NCBI RefSeq assembly: GCF_024713975.1
Contig: NC_091102.1
Location: forward strand, 23,781,001-23,845,000
Direction of reading: 5' to 3'
Source of the DNA: Paralichthys olivaceus
Taxonomy: Eukaryota > Chordata > Actinopteri > Pleuronectiformes > Paralichthyidae
Length of the DNA stretch: 64,000 nucleotides
This document shows, piece by piece, positions 22,236-32,525 of the stretch. The first letter of the stretch is position 1. Every line of letters starts with the position of its first letter. The notes below the pieces were generated by a model. The model ran no database searches and had not been told where the DNA came from. It saw nothing but the letters and a program-made list of their open reading frames with translations. A program made the position numbers and the translations under genes.

Positions 22236-24538
22236 TTAAACACCATCCTTATTAGCCGTCACTTGAGTTTCAGTGTAGGTTGTGTATCCTCTTTTATCCA
22301 CAATCTCGTCACAAAAGACCCACATGTCATCCACATTTTCAAATTTGAATTTGAAGTGGTCAAGGATGTCTTCTGTCTCCTGGTTATCAAGCTGGCAACA
22401 TTCTTCTTCGTCGTCGACAGATGGTGCAAGTTGTCTCAGATGGATGCATCTCTGTAATGTAACTTGCAGATGGTTTTGGTTTAATAATGTCATCTGGCAA
22501 GGTGTCTGGAAGCCGCTTATGTTTGTAAATGTAGTGAACAAGTTGCTCCAAGATGTCTGCAGATGGTGGATAGAGACTACTTTGTTGTAGCTGAGGTGTA
22601 CTTGCTACAGTCTCTGTTCTGAATATTTCTGGGGTTGTCTGAAATAGATGCCACTTGCCAATGTTTTTGTGGACACAGGATGTTCTTGGTTTGGCACAAG
22701 GACAATGCTAGGTGTGAGCTGTGGAGTTGTATGTCACCATCACCCTCCCAAGCCGACTGTAGTGGTGCAAAGCTGGCTCGTGTACAGACAAACAGTACTG
22801 TGTAGGATTTTTTTGAAATGAAACCTCTACACAGAGAGGGACGTGGTCCTTCTGTGCCTGTTGTTGCCTTTTTTTGCAGGTTGCCTTTTTTGCCTCACCA
22901 AAGAATTTCAAGCTGACCATTTCCTCCAGTGTCTCGTCCTTAAGCCATTCCTCTGTGGCAATTTCTCTGCAATGGTCCAGTGAGCGGATGTGCTCACACT
23001 GGCTAAAAGTTAACCCACTCCTCAGTGCCATTAAGTGATACTGCCTGCATTCTTCAAGTTCACACTGCACCTTATGCAGGTGGCCCCAGGTTTTTTTTTG
23101 CACATGAATAGGCACTGAAAATCCGTGGGATGCTTTTTGTACAGCAGATATCCCATTTGTTGCATCTACACAGATAGCCCTCAACACACCGTCACTGTTT
23201 TTTTTCTTTCTGTGTTTCCTGTGAATGTGCTTGTTCAAATTTTTTGCAAGGCAGATTAGGCCGCAATGAGAACATTTTGCCTTCTTAGAACTTGTATGCT
23301 GGATAGAGGAGGAGGAGGTGGTAGGCTGAGCAGCGGAGGAGGTGGTAGGCTGAGCAGCGGAGGAGGTGGTAGGCGGGGCAGCGGAGGAGGTGGTAGGTGG
23401 GGCAGCGGAGGAGGTGGTAGGCTGAGCAGCGGAGGAGGTGGTAGGCTGAGCAGCGGAGGAGGTGGTAGGCGGGGCAGCGGAGGAGGTGGTAGGCGGGGCA
23501 GCGGAGGAGGTGGTAGGTGGGGCAGCGGAGGAGGTGGTAGGTGGGGCACAGGGTGCATCTTCTGGAAGAGTGGATGGTTGAAGAAGGGGGGGGTCAGGTG
23601 CAGCAGATGTGTGACAGGTCTGCAGGTGTTTCTCCATGTCCGCTCTTCTTATGACGGTTTTGTCACAGGGACAATGGAAATGTGGAGTGTTTCTGCAGTC
23701 TAAACTGCATTTGCAGATCTTTAGGTCTAGGAAGAAGTCAACAAAAGGTTAAATTTACCAATGATTAAAAAGACATATGAGCACATGAAAACACAGACAC
23801 ATTCACATACACATACCTTTGAATGTGATGGCGTTTTTTACATGTACATCCAGATGTTTCTGGAGCCTTCCTCTTTGGCTGGGTTTATATTTTGGGCAAA
23901 GGGGGCAATGGAAGAGCGTGCAACAAACTGTGCAGCGCTCCACTTTATAGCCCTCACTTGTTGGAAAAATGGAGTGATGCATCTACATAACACAAAATAG
24001 TGATATTATATTCAATATTTTATTTCAGTTGAAGCAAGTTAAACAGCTTCAGACTGATTGTGATGTTACATACTTGTACTTTGCAAAAAATGTCATATCA
24101 CTAACACCATGGCACAAACGCGCCTCGTAATAAGTAGGCCAATACCTTGTTTATTACAGGTAACACTACACAAAAGTAAATATCGTAACACCTATCAACA
24201 GAGCTACCAATTGATTTATTAACGGTTAGATATAGCAGGAGGGGGGTCAGCAAAACCGCGGAGAAGCGGACTTGCAGATCTGAAAGCTAGCATAGATGCT
24301 GAATGCAATTTAGCCTATAAAACTCGTATTTTGTTCAACATTTAGCTATGTCTCAAATTAATTATTTAACGCATTACAAATAAACTCCCTCACTAACAAA
24401 CTTAATTAGGTAGTTACGTGCAAACATAACTCATGCACCTTCATTTTTAAAAGTCTCACTTACTGTCACAACTAGCACGTGAGCGACGTCGGAGTCTCCG
24501 CCTTCTGTTTTTTTCTGGATCCGAGGAATTTTTTTTCA
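22236..24538 (-). pseudogene. spliced C2H2 / SWIM-like zinc-finger gene carried in the retrovirus
   Basis: Three exons on the minus strand. Exon 1 lies near 24538-24464 (donor A|GTAAGTGAG). Exon 2 is 23982-23817, preceded by ...TAG and starting at an ATG, with donor G|GTATGTG. Exon 3 starts at 23726 and runs to TAA at 22236, overlapping AATAAA (complement of 22232-22237). Exon 2 encodes a finger, HCPLCPKYKPSQRGRLQKHL...H. Exon 3 encodes a second cysteine/histidine cluster (HFHCPCDKTVIRRADMEKHL), ten PPTTSSAA-type repeats and a third finger (CSHCGLICLAKNLNKHIHRK). After an in-frame TAG at 22710-22708 comes HCPCAKPRTSCVHK, a CxC...CxH pattern like SWIM. A frameshift near 22400 precedes an acidic tail. 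The exon 2-3 junction keeps the frame. It resembles uncharacterised fish proteins, probably of transposon origin. Confidence 0.7.
23308..23550. repeat. 24-bp coding minisatellite, ten units
   Basis: Unit 'ggaggaggtggtag...agc' of 24 bp, encoding on the minus strand PPTTSSAA or QPTTSSAA. The order of first residues is P,P,P,P,Q,Q,P,P,Q,Q, suggesting a four-unit higher-order repeat. The period keeps the reading frame. Confidence 0.9.
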
Positions 24539-24594
24539 TTTCCGGGCCTCACGCTGGAGGTAGGCCTGAGACGAGAGCCTGCACAGGAAGAGGC

Positions 24595-25727
24595 TGATCA
24601 ATCGCTCTCAACTGATCTCACACACATACACACACAGAGCTCCAACAGCTGATCTTACACACACACACACAGAACTTCGGCAGCTGACATTACGCACACA
24701 CACAAAACTTTGGCATCACTCCAAAGACACAGACAGCATCCAATCCTAAAGTTTTAAGTCGACTCATTCATACTTTGCCTATAGCATGCTTTTAGCCGCT
24801 CCTTCCTTATCCTTTTAAATCTAAATTTATGCTACCTTTTGAGGTGTAGATATTCAATGAGAGGTTAATTCAAGCATCTGTTCGTCAACTATTGCTGAAA
24901 ACTTACAATTGAATGTTATTTCTACATCTCCAGTTCCTTGAACTGACCTGAAATTCACTTAGTGACTTTCTAGGATTTAGGCCGATTTAGAATCGCCTCC
25001 CTGAGGGCTTGGTCAAATCCGCGGCTTTTTATTTTATTCTTACCTTTATTCCTATTTGCTTTACAAGCATTTACTCTTATTTCATCCTTTTACTTTATTC
25101 CTTATCTTTATCCTTTCACTTTACTTTTATTTACTCTTTTACCTTATCCGTTTTCACATCTTTTTACACATTACCAATTACTCCTGGGCCCAGGATTATT
25201 ACTTTTCTCTTTTAAACCAAATCCGACTATTCCTTAAAGCCTATTTTCACGCAGTGTCTAATCTACACATGTCTTACCGTTAAGAAGATGAGGGCCCTTT
25301 CTTCATTAATCTCGCATGATGTTATGTAGCTCACCTTATCGTTACTAATCAGACTATTCTACACCTTTACTTTAACTCTTTACTATCTTCAGTACTTTAC
25401 ACTTTCTATTACTTTAACTCTTTACTATCTTCAGTACTTTACATTTTCTTTTACTCCCCTTATATTTTCTCTATTATAATCCCCCCTGTTGCGTTGTGCA
25501 CTACGCAACAAAGTCAAATTTAGAACGGAGTTCCACTCAATAGCAACACATCATGACATGGACACACAGATGAATCATTTACGGTGTGACCAAACAGCAG
25601 CACACAACAGCAGCAACGAACGTACCAGCGCCCAATAATGTGAGAAATGCTCACCCTTTTCTTTCGTCGACGTGGTGCGGGAGCAGGTCCGCTGAAGTTG
25701 TCGGCGACGCCGCAGGACACAGCACGT
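24595..25727 (-). other. retroviral leader
   Basis: From the PBS to the insertion. Contains CA-rich stretches (24610-24720), a T/C-rich tract (25020-25480) and, on the minus strand, a splice-donor-like GTGAGC at 25654-25649 about 75 nt after the PBS-like site. No ATG-started gene is seen. Confidence 0.5.
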
Positions 25728-25745
25728 CCGAAGTTCGTGACGCCA
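25728..25745 (-). promoter_or_regulatory. primer-binding-site-like sequence
   Basis: On the minus strand, 5 nt after the LTR end, an 18-mer begins TGGCGTCACG. TGG complements the CCA end shared by all tRNAs. The particular tRNA was not identified. Confidence 0.55.
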
Positions 25746-25750
25746 AGTCT

Positions 25751-26298
25751 TGTCGTATATTGGGGTTGCGATGATGTGAAGATGATGAAGGAATCTCCGA
25801 TGACACCGTCTTAATTGTATTAAATGTTTATTACAAAAAAGTTCAGCATCAATACAAGCAATGCAATCTGCATATGGAGAGATCCGGGGTCAATGTGCAT
25901 CTCTCCTGCCTGGAGAGAGATTTGGAGCCAATGTGAATCTCTTCTACTGCCTGGAGAGAGATTCGGGGCCAATGTGAATCTCCTCTTCTGCCTGGAGAGA
26001 GATTCAGGGCCAATGTGAATCTCCTCTAAGGGGGCAACTTTAACTCCTCGTTTATATAGGAGTGTTGTTTTCGTTATTTTAAAGTAAACACATCTGGTTT
26101 CTATCCAGCTCTTCTCGGTTGTCCAGTGACAGGAAGAGAGGCGACACTAGCTCAAATTTAGTGTTGCACTTAGAACTGTGACCTAATGCCCTACCATACG
26201 TTCAGGCTTTCTCCAAATTCCTCAAGACCTGTGGACCTCAAACCTAAAGATAAATTTATTTTATGGGTAGGACTACACATAGCATTTCAGACACCACA
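25751..26298 (-). repeat. 5' LTR of the retrovirus (548 bp)
   Basis: Read on the minus strand it starts TGTGGTGTC and ends ATACGACA. It contains a TATA box (complement of 26051-26060) and AATAAA (complement of 25827-25832) in the order expected for U3-R-U5. A solo copy of the same family lies at 43090-43552. Confidence 0.9.
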
Positions 26299-26302
26299 CA
26301 AC

Positions 26303-26892
26303 ATCATGAGAAAGCACCACATACACTACCATTGTTACGCAGATGACCCCAGCTGTACATTTCTCTGAAGCATGATGAATCTAATCACATCACATCAAGG
26401 CCTGGATGACCCAAAACCTCTTACTTCTCAATTCAGACAAAACTGAGGTCGTTGTAATCGGCCCTAAACATCTTAGAGAATCACTGTCTGTACAGATAGT
26501 TACCTTGGATGGTGTCAGCTTGGCCTCCAGCTCAACTGTGAGGAACCTTGGAGTTATGTTTGATCAGGACATGTCATTTGACCAACACTTAAAACATGTC
26601 TCTAGGACAGCTTTCTTCCTGCTCCTCACATTTAAAGCCCTAAACAATCAGGCCCCTTCAGTATATCAAAGACTTGATAACACCATATTATTCAAATAGA
26701 TCACTTCGTTCACAAAACACAGGCTCTCTTGTGGTTCCAAGAGTCAGTAAGAGTAGAACAGGAGGTAGAGCATTCAGCTACAAGGCTCCTCTCCTGTGGA
26801 ACCAGCTCCCACTCTGGGTTCAGGAGGCAGACACCATCTCAGCATTTAAAGTTAAACTTAAAACGTTCCTTTTTGATAAAGTCTATAGATAG
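26303..26892 (+). pseudogene. L2 RT, second part
   Basis: Continues the interrupted gene. It has 'HCYADD' (near 26330-26348), then frames 26406-26699 ([20 protein letters not shown]) and 26674-26892 (ending FSYKAPLLWNQLPLWVQE...). Several small deletions and frameshifts exist relative to copies 1 and 3. Confidence 0.85.
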
Positions 26893-27496
26893 TTCTGGTT
26901 CAGGTGAGTCCTGAACCATCACTTAGTTATCTTTGTACTCCCATAGTCTCTCTCTCTCTTTTCTCTCTCATTTCAGATATCTCTGACCCCGGAACCTTAG
27001 GACAACAGCTTTTATTATTACTAATTACGATATTGCAGTAATTAATTATGATATCAATTGTGTCTGTAATCAATAATAATTAATAGTCTTTACACTGTTG
27101 TTTACATTTTAACTAGTCAGATCTGATACCTGATGGCGCTCAAGTGTCCCCGGTCTATCTCGCCCCCCCTCTCCCCTACTTCCCCCTCCCCACTATCCCT
27201 CTCTCTTCTCTCCCCTCTTTTCCACCCATCTCTCATCTCCTTCCCCCGCTTTCTTTGCTCACCCCAACCGGTCGAGGCAGATGACTGCCCACATTGAGCC
27301 TGGTTCTGCTAGAGGTTTCTCCTTGTTAATGAGGGAGTTTTTCCTCTTCACAGTCGCCAAAGTGCTTGCTCATTTTGGGAACTGTTGGGTTTCTCTATAT
27401 TTTGATTTTAAGTTCCTGACCTTCTGTGTAAAGTGCCTTGAGATAATGTATATTATGATTTGGCGCTATACAAATAAAATTGAATTGAATTGAATT

Positions 27497-28137
27497 GACA
27501 CCCCTGACATCATATACTTGAACCATTCGTGTCCTTCAGAAGATGTTTCACCTCTCATCTAAGAAGCTTCTTCAGACCTCAAGAAATGAATATGTAGTAA
27601 GCATGGTCTCTGCAGATTGGACACAAATTTGCCTCAATAAGAGTCAGGAAAAAGTACAAAAAAAGATTATTGACATTTGTTGGTTGTATGATAATGACAG
27701 TGGTTACAGGTTATAAGCCTTATAATTTTTTACATTTGTAGAACAATGACAAAATATTATTGTATGGTACTATCCTATTGTGTCTGTTGGTTAGGCTGCC
27801 AGTGTAAACAACAGACAGCCGTGACATGCAGTTGAACCGAGGCACAGCCACAGTCAGTGTGGCCCAAGCATAACATAATGAGAGCTCACAAGACTCCACC
27901 TGCAACTGTGGCATCATATGGGGTTAGACAGGGAGAGCTGAAACAGTGGACGTTCAGTCCTAATAAATCATAGTATTAATATAGTTATCAGAGGTGTCGC
28001 TAAATTTTTAAAGGCAATTATTCACTTTGCATTGTATTGGTTTTGTTGATATCATGCAGATCACATGAGAATATAATACAGATTTGTTTTATAGATACAA
28101 ACCTGCAGTTATTTCACTCTCATCCTCTCATCCTTGA
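27497..28137. other. unassigned spacer
   Basis: No gene seen. 27535-27580 ('gaagatgtttcacctctcat', 'aagaagcttcttcag') is a short motif I have seen often in fish repeats, but the family is not assigned. Confidence 0.4.
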
Positions 28138-28141
28138 GAAT

Positions 28142-28535
28142 TGTCACGACCCGGCTCAGAAGCCGTGACGAAAGAGAAGGAGACGCTGGGTGAAAATCAA
28201 GGAGATAAGTCATTTATTCAAATACAATAAGCAGACAACAAACATAACAAAACTTTAGGAAATAGTGAGGTGTGTTCATCAGTCGGATCAATTGTGAATG
28301 TGCGTGGATGCATGGGTGAAGCGTGTGTGTGGTGCGGGATGGTGTTGGATTTATGAGGACCAGCAAAACGGCATCAAGGTCAGGTGAGAGAGAGAGCCAC
28401 CATCTCAGCCAGGAGGATGGTCTTTTATAGGAATAACTCAGGTAGGGCCCGGTGCTTATAACTAGGAGTCTCCGCCTACCAATTACCTGCTGCACCACAT
28501 GAAAGAATAGGTTAACTTAGGCAGGGGCCGTCACA
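28142..28535 (-). mobile_element. solo LTR, 394 bp, 4-bp target duplication
   Basis: Starts TGTCACGAC and ends CCGTCACA. Flanked by GAAT on both sides (28138-28141 and 28536-28539). On the minus strand a TATA box 'ctataaaaga' (complement of 28431-28440) and AATAAA (complement of 28213-28218) fix its orientation. It is a different family from the 548-bp LTR. The internal region is absent. Confidence 0.85.
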
Positions 28536-28539
28536 GAAT

Positions 28540-28899
28540 AAAGTTGACTTTGACTTGACTTTTCTAACGTCAGCTTGCATTAGCATTCAAACAACTACCT
28601 AACCTTAGTAATACACCACTACCACAAAGAAGCAAAAGAGTTACCATCTTATCCAAAACTACAGTTTTCATTCACATTTCAAAACCTTTCCTGCAGTTCA
28701 AGTAACTGAGTGATTAAAAAGATACCATCTTGTCTAAAACTGCAGTAATTTAAGAGTCCATCTTTACCTGGTCTGCAAGGTGAACGTGCCTCCGTGGAGA
28801 ATATCAGTGGACATTAAGTCTAAAAACATTGTGCGAATGACACCTGCACCTGGGGTGCCCAATTTCTGGGCCCAGAACTGACGCTTGTTGTTTTTTTTG
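28540..28899. other. unassigned sequence, possible exon on the minus strand
   Basis: A minus-strand frame without stops runs from the transposon junction to 28768, where CAG|GTAAAG could be a splice donor. It includes FWAQKLGTPGAGVIRTMFLD. I do not recognise it. The Merlin-type element inserted at its upstream edge. Confidence 0.3.
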
Positions 28900-29610
28900 G
28901 GTAACACTTTATAATAACTATCCGTTATAACTAGTTAATAGATCATTAGTAAACTGTTAATTTACGATGCCTTATAGATAGTTCTATAGACCATTAATAA
29001 ACTTTTAGTTAATGAGTTATAAAAGACTTGTTTACTGTATGTTAATGATTTATAACTATACCTTATAAACTAGTAATAGATCATGAACAAGCTATTAGTA
29101 AATTACTTACTAATGACTTGCTAAGTATCAGTTAATAGTTTATATATGTTATTGGGATGCTATTCTAAAGTTGCAACTATTCCTCATTTATTAACTGTTT
29201 GTAAATGAGGAATAGTTGCAACTTTAGAATAACGTCCCAATAACATACATAAGCTAATAACTAATACTTAACTAATATATTAACTCACACTTTACAGATC
29301 AGTTGTTAATAGTTTGTTAACCATCTACTAATACCAGTGAAACTTTGTAGAACAGCAAATGGGTGGAACAAGTTCAAGGTACAGAAATTTGATGTGATTT
29401 TTAAAATATCAAATTTTTGTACCTCAACCTTGTTCCACCCATAGGCTTTCTGTGTACTGCATTTTACCAACGACACACCACAGATGAAATGTTGAACATT
29501 TTGTTTAATGTATAGAAACACACATACTGAGCCATCACATGGCAGAACAGCAGTATACAATAGTATACAACAGTATACAAACCCATGACGTTTGGGCACT
29601 TTTTGTGCAG
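28900..29610 (+). repeat. left terminal inverted repeat
   Basis: Matches the reverse complement of 35225-35897. It is built of degenerate AT-rich subrepeats ('agttaatagatcattagtaa' and relatives). A hairpin with ~29-bp arms lies at 29162-29231. Compared with the right copy it has an extra ~100 bp (near 29305-29405) that makes a fold-back with 29405-29442. Confidence 0.9.
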
Positions 29611-30257
29611 GACATGAAAACAAAATAAATCAAAATCAAGCCATTGGCATTATTGATATGAACATGTCTTAGCACAACTTGGACCCTCTATACTTAGTGA
29701 ACCAGACCCGAGCTACAACCGAACTGCTCTAGGGCACCATCCCACAGTGACACAACACCTAAGCTTTCTTAGACAGAGGAATCAGTTTCCCCTTTTTCTT
29801 TTGATGTTCAACATCCCTCAAAAGGTTTGGATCATTAATCAACACTTCCAGACATTTTTTGGCAAAGTCCTGCAGTCGTTGCTGTGGTGTATGAGCAACC
29901 AGCAACTCCTTGTATTTCTTCGGGGCCACAACAGCCAGCTCACAGATCAGGGCATTGACGACGACGGTGTTTCGGTCGACACTGACCGTTCGATATGCCA
30001 CACTCAGCTTTCTTCCTTTCTCGTACACCTTAAGGACTTTCGTGTATCTCTTGATGACCTCCTCAGGATGACGTGCTGAAACAGATTTAGTTAAGTATAA
30101 CAAACATACAAGTAGTGAATCGACACAGGGAAACACACACATAGATGCAAAGTGGTAGCAAAAAGTAATGAAGATTACATGGGCACAGAGCAATTGGAGG
30201 GTCCAAGATAATATACCCACCAGGAAATACATTGTGGAAAATAAACTTTATACATAG

Positions 30258-30326
30258 AGAGAGACAGACAGACAGACACAGAGAGAGAGAGATAGACAAA
30301 GGGAGAGATAGACAGAGAGAGAGAGA

Positions 30327-30364
<38 letters not shown>

Positions 30365-30373
30365 GACAGACAT
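30258..30373. repeat. (CAGA)n / (CA)n microsatellite
   Basis: A GACA/GAGA run followed by ~17 CA repeats and three more CAGA units, inside intron 2 of the CCDC106-like gene. Open frames through it are artefacts. Confidence 0.9.
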
Positions 30374-31367
30374 TGTGATGTCTACATGCCTAACACACAT
30401 GAGGGGAGCAGCCTTATTGCCTTCCTCTTTACACTTACCTCTCTGCTTGCCATGTTGCCTTTTTTTCTTCCTCTTGTCCTTTTTCTTGTGACTGGTGGTG
30501 GTGCTTCTTTTTCTGCTTGCGTCTTTTCTTCGATTTCTTGTCTGAATCGGAAAAATCAGTTGATGAGGATGAGGAGCTGGATGAAGAGGATTAAGAGGAG
30601 TTGGATGGACTGGAGGATGAAGAGAAAGAAGATGCACCAGGAGATGAGTTGGCCGAGGAAGATGTGTCAATTGTCCCACCATCACCTGTATCTACAACAT
30701 AATAGAAAATACAATACCAAATGCATTATGATGATACAAGTCAACTCACATACATTCTTATCAACATTTACATTTATTAAGACTTTCAGTTTCACTGATT
30801 TATCAAATCGTGATCTGATCAGTTGGACAGATGTGTCTGCTGTCAATCAATGCTACAGATATTATCTTCCAGGTATTAACTGTACATGTGTATTGTTTGG
30901 GTAATAACACGCTCATGCTCTGATGAAGGTCTTCTCACCGTGAAATGTTGGCCTTTCTTCCACTCAATTGTATATATATTTTACAAAGCACCCAAGTATC
31001 ATTGTCAGGTGTGCAAACATGTTTTTCCAAGAAAGTGTTAGGCCTACTTACTTTGACCAACTTATTGGCGGAGGGAGTCTCTCTCCTTAGTCAGGTCACT
31101 GATTTTTTCTGTGACTGTGTGCTGGTTCTTCTTAATATGTTAAAATGCAGTTGGAGCTACAGTTGCCTCAGTATCTGGAATGATAGGATAGAGAATTAAA
31201 AAAGCTGTAATCATAAAAGCCAGGTGAAGGTCAAATAAAATAATGAGCAGCTGGCTCTAGATATCGGCACTGGATCTCTTAATGAGTGAACATAATTGTA
31301 TAACTATCATCCATCACCAGTGAATATATGAATGGATATGTACAGACTATCATTATATACATATACG

Positions 31368-31398
<31 letters not shown>

Positions 31399-31412
31399 TA
31401 TGGCATGCCGTT

Positions 31413-32525
31413 CAGGAAATTAAACCTTTGAATATATGGAATGAAACCTTGAATATATTGAATTAAGTCTGAATATATGGAATGAACCTTTGAATATATT
31501 GAATGAAACTTTGAATATATTGAATTAAGTCTGAATATATTGAATGAAGTCTGAATATATTGAATGAAACTTGAATATATGGAATGAAGTCTGAATATAT
31601 GGAATAAAACTCGAATATATGGAATGAAACTTGAATATATGGAATGAAGTCTGAATATATTGAATGAAGTCTGAATATATGGAATGAAGTCTGAATATAT
31701 TGAATGAAACTTTGAATATATGGAATGAAACCTTGAATATATGGAATGAAGTCTGAATATATTGAATGAAACCTTGAATATATGGATTGAAACCTTGAAT
31801 ATATGGAATGAAGTCTGAATATATGGAATGAAACCTTGAATATATGGAATGAAGTCTGAATATATTGAATGAAGTCTGAATATATTGAATGAAACCTTGA
31901 ATATATGGAATGAAGTCTGAATATATGGAATGAAACTCGAATATATGGAATGAAACTTGAATATATGGAATGAAGTCTGAATATATTGAATGAAGTCTGA
32001 ATATATGGAATGAAGTCTGAATATATTGAATGAAACTTTGAATATATGGAATGAAACCTTGAATATATTGAATGAAGTCTGAATATATGGAATGAACCTT
32101 TGAATATATGGAATTAACCTTTGAATATATTGAATGAAACTTTGAATATATTGAATTAAGTCTGAATATATTGAATGAAGTCTGAATATATTGAATGAAA
32201 CTTGAATATATGGAATGAAGTCTGAATATATGGAATGAAACTCGAATATATGGAATGAAACTTGAATATATGGAATGAAGTCTGAATATATTGAATGAAG
32301 TCTGAATATATTGAATGAAGTCTGAATATATGGAATGAAACCTTGAATATATGGAATGAAACCTTGAATATATGGAATGAAGTCTGAATATATGGAATGA
32401 AACTCGAATATATGGAATGAAACTTGAATATATGGAATGAAACTTGAATATATGGAATGAAGTCTGAATATATTGAATGAAGTCTGAATACATTGAATGA
32501 AACCTTGAATATATTGACTGAAGTC
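31413..32525. repeat. 1.1-kb minisatellite, 20-21-bp unit, ~55 copies
   Basis: Units alternate among 'gaatgaagtctgaatatatt', 'gaatgaaacttgaatatatg', 'gaatgaaactcgaatatatg' and a 21-bp form with 'acctt' or 'acttt'. The rare 'actcg' variant recurs at about 31610, 31938, 32242 and 32404, showing higher-order duplication. It lies in intron 1 of the CCDC106-like gene. No minus-strand frame contains a stop, hence long spurious open frames. Confidence 0.95.

Larger units (their letters stand above)
21146..24594. mobile_element. inverted-repeat-bounded insertion in the retrovirus
   Basis: The ends are inverted copies of about 45-55 bp: 21146-21195, beginning 'cctcttcctgtgcaggctct', matches the reverse complement of 24545-24594 with few differences. 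Between them lie a 60-bp subterminal tandem repeat, AT-rich DNA with a SINE, and a spliced zinc-finger gene. This looks like a DNA transposon lodged in the leader/gag boundary. I could not find a matching target duplication next to the inverted repeats, and I do not assign a superfamily. Confidence 0.6.
18435..26298 (-). mobile_element. gag-only endogenous retrovirus (minus strand) with three LTR pieces
   Basis: Flanked by a 4-bp target duplication CAAC (18431-18434 and 26299-26302) inside the L2. In its own orientation it reads: 5' LTR (26298-25751), 5-nt spacer, PBS-like site (25745-25728), ~1.1-kb leader, an inverted-repeat-bounded insertion (24594-21146), gag (to 20057), ~0.9 kb unassigned, polypurine tract, 3' LTR (19167-18620), then 134 bp of leader again and 51 bp of LTR end. 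By eye the two full LTRs differ at about 7 of 548 positions, so the insertion is fairly recent. No protease, RT, integrase or envelope coding is visible. It would depend on proteins made elsewhere. Confidence 0.88.
16600..27496 (+). mobile_element. L2-clade LINE, copy 2, split by an endogenous retrovirus
   Basis: The plus-strand L2 runs 16600-18434, is interrupted by the 7.87-kb retroviral insertion, and resumes at 26303 to its 'aataaaattgaattgaattg' tail near 27496. Joining the flanks restores the L2 sequence seen in copies 1 and 3 ('ccttaggcaac' plus 'atcatgagaaagc'). It is truncated at its 5' end within the endonuclease. The 3' UTR (26900-27496) has the pyrimidine-rich stretch and the 'gcgctatacaaataaaattg' end shared with the other copies. 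Confidence 0.9.

Noticed and set aside
23266..23703. Plus-strand Gly/Arg-rich frame of 145 codons
   Set aside because: It is the antisense of the coding minisatellite of the zinc-finger gene; the minus strand has the real domains and splice sites.
21146..24594. Assigning the inverted-repeat segment to a named superfamily
   Set aside because: No matching target duplication was found and no transposase core is present, so any name would be a guess.
25520..25720. Small leader ORF with a PRRRKKR motif in the retrovirus, also in the duplicated leader at 18365-18589
   Set aside because: The apparent start is GTG, not ATG, and the motif ends at a splice-donor-like GTGAGC, so there is no good case for a leader peptide.
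30087..30359. Cys/Val- and Ser/Leu-rich frames
   Set aside because: They run through the (CA)n/(CAGA)n microsatellite and have no other support.
31413..32525. Possible CRISPR-like array
   Set aside because: Units are contiguous with no unique spacers, the period is 20-21 bp, and the DNA is vertebrate.
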